From the NCBI GenBank assembly GCA_036505615.1, contig DASXTB010000339.1:1-8251 (forward strand): a DNA stretch of 8,251 nt, in the 5' to 3' direction. Shown here piece after piece: positions 1 through 4,297 of this stretch. A model generated the notes under the pieces. That model did no database searches and was not told the DNA's origin. It saw nothing but the letters and a program-made list of their open reading frames with translations. The translations under genes and the position numbers were made by a program. Position 1 is the first letter of the stretch. Each line of letters starts with the position of its first letter. The stretch comes from DASXTB01 sp036505615. GTDB lineage: Bacteria; Acidobacteriota; UBA6911; JACQSX01.

Positions 1-12
1 TCTGGCCGCTCT

Positions 13-120
13 CAGAAGGCAGTAGGCAGAAGGTGGAAGGCAGAAGGCGGAAGGCGGAAAGCAGAAAGCAGTAGGCAGAAAGCAGAAGGCAGAACGCGCA
101 AGGCAGGAGGCAGGAGGCAG
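13..120 (+). repeat. Tandem heptamer array, consensus CAGAAGG (about 15 units)
   Basis: Fifteen consecutive 7-bp units starting at 13 match CAGAAGG with one to three changes each (for example CAGTAGG, CGGAAGG, CAGAAAG, CAGGAGG), ending in a partial CAG at 118-120. The array is purine-rich on the plus strand. The same heptamer appears in reverse complement at 263-339, so the two arrays can pair as arms around about 140 bp of spacer (121-262) in which I see no gene or RNA. Function is unknown. The imperfect units point to expansion by slippage followed by drift. Confidence 0.9.
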
Positions 121-262
121 TCGATAATAAAGGTCAAATAGCGTTCTCTTATGAAAAGTCTTCCTTCATCATCAGTCTGATTCTGCCTTTGATAGTTCAG
201 TTCGACGTGGGCATTTCGGGAAGATCAATAGAGACCAAGAGCCGCCAGATAGGTGGATGGCT

Positions 263-339
263 ACCCCTGCCTACCGCCTTCTGCCTTCTGCTTTCTGCTT
301 TCTGCCTTCCACCTCCTGCCTTCTGCTTTCTGCCTTCCC
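263..339 (-). repeat. Inverted heptamer array, CCTTCTG (about 11 units)
   Basis: Eleven 7-bp units follow the consensus CCTTCTG, with variants such as CTTTCTG and CCTCCTG. This is the reverse complement of the array at 13-120. It lies 24 bp beyond the stop codon of the propeller gene (364), so its transcript could fold with the other arm and act as a 3' structure or weak terminator for that gene; that is inference. Reading frames through it give Ser-Ala-Phe-Cys-Leu repeats that are artefacts of the heptamer and not a protein. Confidence 0.88.
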
Positions 340-363
340 AGCACTCAACACGGGCCTTTCGAC

Positions 364-1521
364 CTACTTCGGCTCATTCCAATAAATCTTGACGTTTCTT
401 GTGGCGCGTCCCACGGCGATGATTTCGGGCCGGCTGTCTCCGTTCAGATCGGCCGCTGTCAGGTCTTCGGTCGCCATTCCGCCGTCATCGACCAGCAAGG
501 CGCGATTCCACTTCCCATCGGGCGCGTGCTTGTAGATGGCGATGCCAAAGTTTTTCTCACGCCAGCCGACAGCCAATTCGTCACTTCCATCGCCGTCAAA
601 GTCAGCCCAGGCCAGCGCGTGCGCTGACGCAAGCCCGTTTTCGATAATCTGACGCTCCCATTTCCCGTTTCCGGCGTGGCCGCTCGTCTGTTTTGGCTCT
701 GCGTAGATCACGATTGAATTTCCGTGCCAAGGTTCTACTGTAGCTAAATACCGCCTCCCACTCACGCGGCCCAGTTTGATCTCTCCGGGTGAGCCTTCTC
801 CGATCTGTGTCCTGGACCATGCTCCATCGCCGCCGCGCTTCAGCACATGGAGCCCCTCGCGGCTCGCCGTCAGGATTTCGTCCTTTCCGTCGTTGTCGAA
901 GTCGGTGACAAGAAAGTTGTGCACAATGTGCAGGGAATCGTCAGCGACTTCCACCGGCCAAGGCTCGCGCGCCGGCTGTTTGGGGACATGAAATACCAAA
1001 ATCCGGGCGCCCTGACCATCCCAAGCCGGCCCCTTCGTGCCGCGACCGTGCAGGGGGACGACTACCAACTCTTTCTTTCCATCGCCGTCAATGTCACCCC
1101 AACGGATGCGGTGCAGTGTCGGTTCCTCAGCAATTGGAGTGAGGCTCCAGTGGCCGTGGGGATCGTCTTGCCTGCGCCCGATCCACTGTAACGTGCCACC
1201 GCTGGTTGTATTGCTCGGATGCCAGTCGGCGCCCAACGCGAAGTCGATCTTGCCGTCGCCATCAATGTCATTGGCAGCGATGCAGACGTTGTCTGGCTTG
1301 GTAGCGCCGTCCAAAAGGACATGTTTTTCCCAGGAAGGATTTTCGAACCAGACCACCTGAGTGGGGTTAATCGCGACAATGTCAGGCTTGCGATCTCCGT
1401 TTACATCTGCCGTTAGCACCGCGTATCCGATGCCGAAATCCTTCTGGATTTCCTGGGGCCGAAACCTCATTTGCGGGGAAGGGGCCAATATCAAAATTAA
1501 AAGGGGTAGGATCTTGCGCAT
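364..1521 (-). CDS. Secreted FG-GAP/VCBS beta-propeller protein, AUDH N-domain-like
   Basis: The product has 385 residues. Residues 1-16 form a short basic and then hydrophobic export signal (MRKILPLLILILAPSPQ), so the protein is probably periplasmic or extracellular. Calcium-loop FG-GAP motifs of the DxDGDGxxD type lie at about 39-49, 85-95, 143-153, 207-217, 307-317 and 358-368. A seventh position at about 249-261 (LGRVSGRRYLATV) keeps the strand pattern but has lost the acidic loop. The spacing fits a seven-bladed propeller. The segment around 57-115 (FENPSW, GADWHP, TTSGGTLQWIG) reminds me of the propeller domain of aldos-2-ulose dehydratase-type proteins, but the cupin domains of that enzyme are absent. 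A sugar-binding or polysaccharide-related role is therefore only a suggestion. The ATG at 1521 is preferred because the 13-residue extension upstream (from a TTG at 1560) precedes the signal peptide and looks non-coding. No strong Shine-Dalgarno is visible. The gene stands alone. Confidence 0.9.
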   Translation of the reverse strand: MRKILPLLILILAPSPQMRFRPQEIQKDFGIGYAVLTADVNGDRKPDIVAINPTQVVWFENPSWEKHVLLDGATKPDNVCIAANDIDGDGKIDFALGADWHPSNTTSGGTLQWIGRRQDDPHGHWSLTPIAEEPTLHRIRWGDIDGDGKKELVVVPLHGRGTKGPAWDGQGARILVFHVPKQPAREPWPVEVADDSLHIVHNFLVTDFDNDGKDEILTASREGLHVLKRGGDGAWSRTQIGEGSPGEIKLGRVSGRRYLATVEPWHGNSIVIYAEPKQTSGHAGNGKWERQIIENGLASAHALAWADFDGDGSDELAVGWREKNFGIAIYKHAPDGKWNRALLVDDGGMATEDLTAADLNGDSRPEIIAVGRATRNVKIYWNEPK

Positions 1522-1724
1522 AGAGTGAAATTTTATGACCAACAGGACCCGAAGACACAAGATTTTTCAGGGCATTTTGAAATTTTACGCACTGGCGTCG
1601 TCGTCCGGATGTTTGATGGTTTCTACAGCAGCGAAGGGTGTGGACTTGTTTGCGGCGTCGCGCTCGGTCGGATTTATGGGAGTTTATACATTTTCTCATG
1701 CTGCAGTGCGCTGCAAACCAGGAC
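1522..1724. other. Upstream region of the propeller gene, no gene seen
   Basis: This 203-bp stretch separates the propeller gene start (1521) from the first hairpin repeat (1725). Frames on both strands are open by chance but show no domain, signal peptide or ribosome site. On the minus strand it must hold the promoter for the propeller gene. A weak candidate is TTGTGT, 17 bp, then CATAAA just before the gene (about 1532-1561), but the match to consensus is poor and I do not call it. Confidence 0.5.
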
Positions 1725-1847
1725 GTCCGCGAAGCGGACCAATAGCAGTAGCCGGGGGTGCCGACGCGCGAAGCGCGAGACACCCCCGGTAAGCAATCCC
1801 CAATATCGCCGGACCGCGCAAGCAATCCCATTTAGCTTCGGCAGACG
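1725..1847 (+). repeat. Three-stem-loop repeat, copy A (end type alpha)
   Basis: Stem I is GTCCGC-GAA-GCGGAC (1725-1739). The fixed linker CAATAGCAGTAGC follows. Stem II has arms CCGGGGGTG (1752-1760) and CACCCCCGG (1781-1789), with an inner CGCGC-GAA-GCGCG hairpin. The linker ATCCCCAATATCG leads to stem III at 1811-1828 (GGACCGC...GCAATCC), which has decayed in one arm. Together with the transposase end (to 1880) it matches 3940-4095 over 156 bp with 5 differences by my count. Confidence 0.92.
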
Positions 1848-2067
1848 TCAGTCCCAGAGATAACGCTCGTCGTACTGCACTCGGTGCTTCTTAAGTAGCT
1901 GCAGCAGCTCATCCTGAAAGGACATTCTCTTGTGATGTTGCTTCTGGCGAACGATGTAGCCGTGAGGTGAGGAAATGCAGGTGATCTTCAGTCCCATTCA
2001 CTTCAATGCAGGGGAATGCAGCTTTGAGAGAGTTCCTCGGATATTCGGATATAACGATACAATTCCG
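1848..2067 (-). pseudogene. Remnant of REP-associated tyrosine (Y1/HUH) transposase
   Basis: Three fragments in different frames add up to a broken Transposase_17 (RAYT, IS200-like) gene. From the 5' side: SELYRYIR near 2045-2067; then a piece from about 2046 to 1969 with the HUH signature EVNGTEDHLHFL (the two metal-binding His codons at 1981-1983 and 1975-1977); then, after a frame change and an apparent deletion, the C-terminal end YIVRQKQHHKRMSFQDE...VQYDERYLWD with its stop at 1848-1850 (37 codons from 1958). In intact relatives roughly fifty residues separate the HUH motif from the YI..Q helix carrying the probable catalytic Tyr. Here almost nothing remains between them, so the protein cannot be functional. 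No start codon is recognisable upstream. The family assignment rests on recalled motif patterns, chiefly the HUH motif and the HH(K/R)..FQDE...YDERYLWD tail. Confidence 0.82.
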
Positions 2068-2122
2068 ACGGGCCGCCGGAGAATTTACGAAGAAAAAACG
2101 AAGGAAAGTGAAGGAAAGAATA

Positions 2123-2228
2123 GGACCGCTTGCGCGGTCCGATTCCGTGTGGGGAATCGCTGGAAGGGGGTGCCTGGCGCTCCGAGCCGGGGCACCCCCG
2201 GCTACTGCTATTAGTCCGCTTCGCGGAC
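2123..2228 (-). repeat. Three-stem-loop repeat, copy C (end type beta)
   Basis: Read on the plus strand, the order is reversed relative to copy A. Stem III is GGACCGC-TTGC-GCGGTCC (2123-2140), stem II has arms GGGGGTGCC (2166-2174) and GGCACCCCC (2191-2199), then the reversed linker GCTACTGCTATT and stem I (2214-2228). Between stems III and II the sequence GATTCC-GTGTGG-GGAATC forms an extra small hairpin. This differs from the alpha linker and is shared in degenerate form only with copy D, which defines a second end type. Confidence 0.9.
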
Positions 2229-2230
2229 AA

Positions 2231-2295
2231 GACGGCCCTCAGGCCGTCTCCTCCACTCGCAAAATGTAGAAACTCCAGAGGCCGCTGAAAGCGGC
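2231..2295. repeat. Flanking hairpins and AACTCCAG module
   Basis: Directly after copy C comes GACGGCC-CTCA-GGCCGTC (2231-2248, perfect 7-bp stem), then AATGTAGAAACTCCAGAG (2263-2280) and the hairpin GCCGCT-GAA-AGCGGC (2281-2295). The middle motif recurs as AATGTAGGAACTCCAGAG at 4253-4270 after copy D, and in reverse complement form as CTGGAGTTTGGACATT at 3826-3841. It looks like the outer boundary module of the composite units. From 2296 to 2399 I see nothing beyond a weak echo of the 14-bp GAATTTCGA-type repeat near 2370-2388. Confidence 0.7.
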
Positions 2296-2399
2296 CCTCG
2301 GGTGCATGTCAGCGCGCCTCTACGGTACACTTGGGTCTTCCTCGTCGCGTCCTTTGTCCTTGGACATCGGAATTTCGAGATTCGCAATCCGAGGGAGTG

Positions 2400-2819
2400 T
2401 TATTCCGTCACGGCGTGCTTTACTTTCTTGGCCGTCTTCTTCGTGCTGTGGGCTGCCTTTTTTGCGCCTTCCGCAGTCTTGTCAGCCGCATCCTCAGTTT
2501 TGTCGGCTACCTCTGCGCCCGCCTTTTTTGTTCCCTTTGTGACTTTCTTAGCGCCGTGTTTGGTCGCCCTGCCGGCCTTCTTGCTGGTGTCGACGGCCGT
2601 GTCCTTCGCGTCTTCGGTTTTGTCGGCGATCTTTGCACCAGTTTTTTTAGTTCCCTTGACCACCTTCTTCACTCCGCTCTTTGTGGCTTGGACGGTCTTT
2701 TTTGCAGCGCGGACGGTCTTGTCTTTGATCCCTTCCTGATTCATTGCTGCGCTTGTGTAGCCGACAAGCGCAAGGGCAAGAACCAGGCACGTCAGCAGCG
2801 ATAGCTTTATTCGTCTCAT
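2400..2819 (-). CDS. Exported lysine/alanine-rich tandem-repeat protein
   Basis: The product has 139 residues. Residues 1-25 form a signal peptide (MRRIKLSLLTCLVLALALVG, then YTSAA as the likely cleavage site). The mature part is almost entirely Lys, Ala, Thr, Gly, Asp and Glu and should be a charged helix. It contains a 40-residue internal duplication: 47-86 (begins KSGVKKVVKGTKK, includes ADKTEDAKD) and 87-126 (begins KHGAKKVTKGTKK, includes ADKTEDAAD). The composition resembles both histone H1 tails and LEA-type stress proteins. The signal peptide argues against a nucleoid role and for a periplasmic or cell-surface one. I do not recognise a named family. The ATG at 2819 is chosen because GAGGG (2826-2830) sits 6 nt upstream and the signal peptide begins there; the longer start at 2858 adds 13 unconvincing residues. 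The gene is divergent from the PhyH gene. Confidence 0.83.
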   Translation of the reverse strand: MRRIKLSLLTCLVLALALVGYTSAAMNQEGIKDKTVRAAKKTVQATKSGVKKVVKGTKKTGAKIADKTEDAKDTAVDTSKKAGRATKHGAKKVTKGTKKAGAEVADKTEDAADKTAEGAKKAAHSTKKTAKKVKHAVTE

Positions 2820-2825
2820 ATGCAT

Positions 2826-2830
2826 CCCTC
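2826..2830 (-). promoter_or_regulatory. Shine-Dalgarno that fixes the start at 2819
   Basis: GAGGG on the minus strand lies 6 nt upstream of the ATG at 2819. It directly abuts the alternative ATG at 2825, which it could not serve, so it decides between the two. Confidence 0.6.
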
Positions 2831-2842
2831 GTTCAAATTTTT

Positions 2843-2868
2843 GGGGGTTCGATATCAATCGACACCCC
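2843..2868. promoter_or_regulatory. Imperfect palindrome upstream of the lysine-rich gene
   Basis: GGGGGTTCGAT (2843-2853) and ATCGACACCCC (2858-2868) pair over 11 positions with two mismatches around the loop ATCA. The site lies 24 bp upstream of the lysine-rich gene start, inside the divergent promoter region shared with the PhyH gene. It could be an operator or a 5' UTR stem-loop. No oligo-T run follows it in the proper place, so it is not a standard terminator. Confidence 0.35.
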
Positions 2869-2893
2869 TAAATTATTGAAGCATGGAAAAGTT

Positions 2894-2928
2894 GAATGTC
2901 GAATTTCGAATGCCGAATTTCGAATGCC
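2894..2928 (+). repeat. 14-bp tandem repeat GAATGCCGAATTTC (2.5 units)
   Basis: Units at 2894-2907 and 2908-2921 differ by one base, and a partial unit follows at 2922-2928. The repeat contains TTCGAA, so it is locally palindromic. It sits 40 bp upstream of the PhyH start and makes the upstream in-frame extension of that gene (Arg-Ile-Ser-Asn-Ala-Glu-Phe) a repeat artefact. Confidence 0.75.
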
Positions 2929-2968
2929 GGGTGACGCTTTGCCCTGCGGTAGTCTAGAATCGATTCCC

Positions 2969-3742
2969 ATGATGGAGATAGAAAGAGCCGCGTTGGACGA
3001 GCAGGGGTACCTTGTTCTGGAAAACTTTATGGGAGAGGAACTGCTGGGACAGGTTCGTGCCAGGGTAGAGGAGCTTTTTACGGAAGAAGGCGAGGCAGCC
3101 GGCTCTGAATTCAGACAAGAACCCTATACCCGACGGCTGGCCAATCTGGTCAACAAGGGAGAAGTCTTCCAGCGTGTGGTGGCGACACCTAAGATTCTTG
3201 AGTGTGTTGGGCACGTCCTGGGACCGCAGTTCAAGCTCAGCAGCCTGAACCTGCGGTCTGCCGACCCTCACTCTGACTGGGTCCAGCCGTTGCATGCCGA
3301 CGTAGGGGCAATTGCCGACGAGAAGGGTTATTGGGTGTGCAATTCGGTGTGGATGCTCGACGATTTCACTCCGCAAAATGGCGCCATCCGCATGGTTCCC
3401 GGCTCGCACCGGTGGAGAAAATTACCGCAGGACACTCTGTCTGACCTGGTGGCGCCCCACCCGAACGAGGTACTTCTGACGGGGCACGCCGGCACCGTGG
3501 TAATTATGAATGCGCACATGTGGCACGGTGCCACAGCCAACCGCACCTCCGGCCAGCGCCGCGCAATGCATGGCTTTTACACGCGAAGCGACAAGCCGCA
3601 ACAGCAGTATCAGAAAAAGCTTCTCAGCCCCGACGTGCAACGTGGCTTAAGCCCGGCGTTGCGCCAGTTGCTCGCCCTAGACGATCCACTCAACGACGAA
3701 CTGAGTTCGACGATGAGCGGCCGCAGCGGATTTTTGAAGTGA
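2969..3742 (+). CDS. PhyH-family Fe(II)/2-oxoglutarate dioxygenase
   Basis: The product has 257 residues, a normal length for bacterial phytanoyl-CoA dioxygenase-like proteins. The N-terminal part (about 4-25, DEQGYLVLENFMGEEL) has the family's opening pattern. The iron-binding facial triad is visible as H109-x-D111 (LHADVG) and H186 (MWHGATANRT). The likely 2-oxoglutarate-binding Arg is R197 or R198 eleven to twelve residues later. Between them lie the conserved segments SVWMLDDFTPQNGAIRMVPGS (127-147) and GHAGTVVIMNAHMWHG (172-187). It should be a soluble cytoplasmic oxygenase that couples 2-oxoglutarate decarboxylation to hydroxylation of an unidentified small molecule; the family is broad and the substrate cannot be read from sequence. 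The start is placed at the first of two adjacent ATGs (2969, 2972); neither has a clear Shine-Dalgarno. The gene stands alone, divergent from the lysine-rich gene. Confidence 0.93.
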   Translation: MMEIERAALDEQGYLVLENFMGEELLGQVRARVEELFTEEGEAAGSEFRQEPYTRRLANLVNKGEVFQRVVATPKILECVGHVLGPQFKLSSLNLRSADPHSDWVQPLHADVGAIADEKGYWVCNSVWMLDDFTPQNGAIRMVPGSHRWRKLPQDTLSDLVAPHPNEVLLTGHAGTVVIMNAHMWHGATANRTSGQRRAMHGFYTRSDKPQQQYQKKLLSPDVQRGLSPALRQLLALDDPLNDELSSTMSGRSGFLK

Positions 3743-3808
3743 GGCCTTCGGCGCACACGCATCTCGCGTTCCTGCCTTGTGGAGATGCCGCGTTGGGAAC
3801 GTCTTCCT

Positions 3809-3936
3809 GTCCGCGAAGCGGACCCTGGAGTTTGGACATTTTGGAGAGACGGCCGATGGGCCGTCTCCCGCACAATCTTTCATCGTGCAGGAGACGCCCC
3901 ACGGGGCGTCTCTCCAATAGCGCCGCTTCGCGGCGC
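3809..3936. repeat. Array of short hairpins left of copy B
   Basis: Successive stem-loops: a stem I copy GTCCGC-GAA-GCGGAC (3809-3823); GAGACGGCC with GGCCGTCTC around loop GATG (3846-3867, perfect 9-bp stem); a weaker GCAC...GTGC stem (3870-3888); GAGACGCCCC with GGGGCGTCTC (3891-3912); and GCGCCGC-TTC-GCGGCGC (3920-3936). Between the first two lies CTGGAGTTTGGACATTTT (3826-3843), which recurs with one change after copy E. The mosaic of stems resembles bacterial interspersed mosaic elements. The stretch 3743-3808 between the PhyH stop and this array shows nothing I can name. Confidence 0.85.
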
Positions 3937-3939
3937 CCT

Positions 3940-4062
3940 GTCCGCGAAGCGGACCAATAGCAGTAGCCGGGGGTGCCGACGCGCGAAGCGCGAGACACCC
4001 CCGGTAAGCAATCCCCAATATCGCCGGACCGCACAAGCGGTCCCATTTATCTTCGGCAGACG
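3940..4062 (+). repeat. Three-stem-loop repeat, copy B (end type alpha)
   Basis: Stem I lies at 3940-3954. Stem II has arms at 3967-3975 and 3996-4004 with the same inner CGCGC-GAA-GCGCG as copy A. Stem III, GGACCGC-ACAA-GCGGTCC (4026-4043), is perfect here while it is broken in copy A. The sequence is otherwise nearly identical to copy A. Confidence 0.92.
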
Positions 4063-4095
4063 TCAGTCCCAGAAATAACGCTCGTCGTACTGCAC
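4063..4095 (-). pseudogene. 3' end fragment of the RAYT transposase
   Basis: Ten codons plus stop read VQYDERYFWD on the minus strand, against VQYDERYLWD in the longer remnant at 1848-1880. The nucleotide match continues straight into copy B. No further transposase sequence lies upstream of this point; the match ends sharply at 4095. Confidence 0.8.
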
Positions 4096-4110
4096 AATGA
4101 AGGGGAAATG

Positions 4111-4216
4111 GGACTGCTTGCGCGGTCCGATTGCGTGTGGGGAATCATTGACCGGGGGTGCCTGGCGCTCCGCGCCTGGGCACCCCCGGCTACTGCTATT
4201 CGTCCGCTTCGCGGAC
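4111..4216 (-). repeat. Three-stem-loop repeat, copy D (end type beta)
   Basis: Stem III is GGACTGC-TTGC-GCGGTCC (4111-4128, one G-T pair). The beta linker is next (GATTGC...GGAATC, 4129-4146). Stem II has arms CCGGGGGTG (4152-4160) and CACCCCCGG (4181-4189) with an inner GGCGC-TCC-GCGCC, and stem I lies at 4202-4216. Then 4217-4297 is unremarkable except for the AATGTAGGAACTCCAGAG module at 4253-4270. Confidence 0.9.
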
Positions 4217-4297
4217 AAAGCTTTGCCTTTCAGCGCCACTACAGCGTGAGCGAATGTAGGAACTCCAGAGAGATACCTCTCCTCTCCGCCTCCCCGG

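Larger units (their letters stand above)
1725..2228 (-). mobile_element. Decayed REP/RAYT composite unit, locus 1
   Basis: Three parts form one unit: a three-hairpin repeat in plus orientation (copy A, 1725-1847), the broken remains of a Y1 transposase on the minus strand (1848-2067), and a related three-hairpin repeat in minus orientation (copy C, 2123-2228). The transposase stop codon lies only 19 bp from the nearest stem-loop of copy A. Such flanking of a RAYT gene by inverted REP-like palindromes is what is known for REP-associated tyrosine transposases, which act on hairpins at their own ends. The second locus (3940-4216) has the same architecture, which supports reading the whole as a unit and not a chance cluster. 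No target-site duplication could be identified. Confidence 0.75.
3940..4216 (-). mobile_element. Miniature internal-deletion derivative of the REP/RAYT unit, locus 2
   Basis: Copy B (plus, alpha end), the last 11 codons of the transposase, a 15-bp joint and copy D (minus, beta end) are in the same order and orientation as at 1725-2228, but the body of the transposase is missing. The joint TGAAGGGGAAATGGGAC (4098-4114) resembles TGAAGGAAAGAATAGGAC (2109-2126) beside copy C. The derivative therefore looks like a simple internal deletion between the 3' coding end and the 5' flank, as in a MITE. Outside lie inverted CTGGAG/CTCCAG modules (3826-3841 and 4253-4268). Confidence 0.75.

Noticed and set aside
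189..627. Overlapping open frames rich in Ser-Ala-Phe-Cys-Leu-Leu-Pro
   Set aside because: They translate the heptamer array at 263-339 and the antisense strand of the propeller gene; no start signal or domain supports them.
1752..1789. Stem II hairpins as ordinary Rho-independent terminators
   Set aside because: The stems are GC-rich but no run of T follows on either strand, and copies A to D are not placed directly after genes. An effect on transcript ends remains possible only for copy E.
1382..1831. Minus-strand open frame of 149 codons upstream of and overlapping the propeller gene
   Set aside because: Its first third is the translated hairpin repeat copy A and its last part is an out-of-frame reading of the real gene's start.
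2302..2804. Plus-strand hydrophobic open frames rich in Phe, Val and Ala
   Set aside because: They are antisense to the lysine-rich gene; Lys codons read in reverse give Phe and Leu, which mimics membrane segments.
2744..2968. Longer N-terminus for the PhyH protein
   Set aside because: The 75-codon extension crosses the lysine-rich gene's start region and the 14-bp repeats and has no family similarity, while the conserved protein begins at the ATGs of 2969/2972.
1725..4216. CRISPR array
   Set aside because: The repeats are few, occur in both orientations, are about 100 bp long with multiple stems, and have no regular unique spacers or cas genes nearby.
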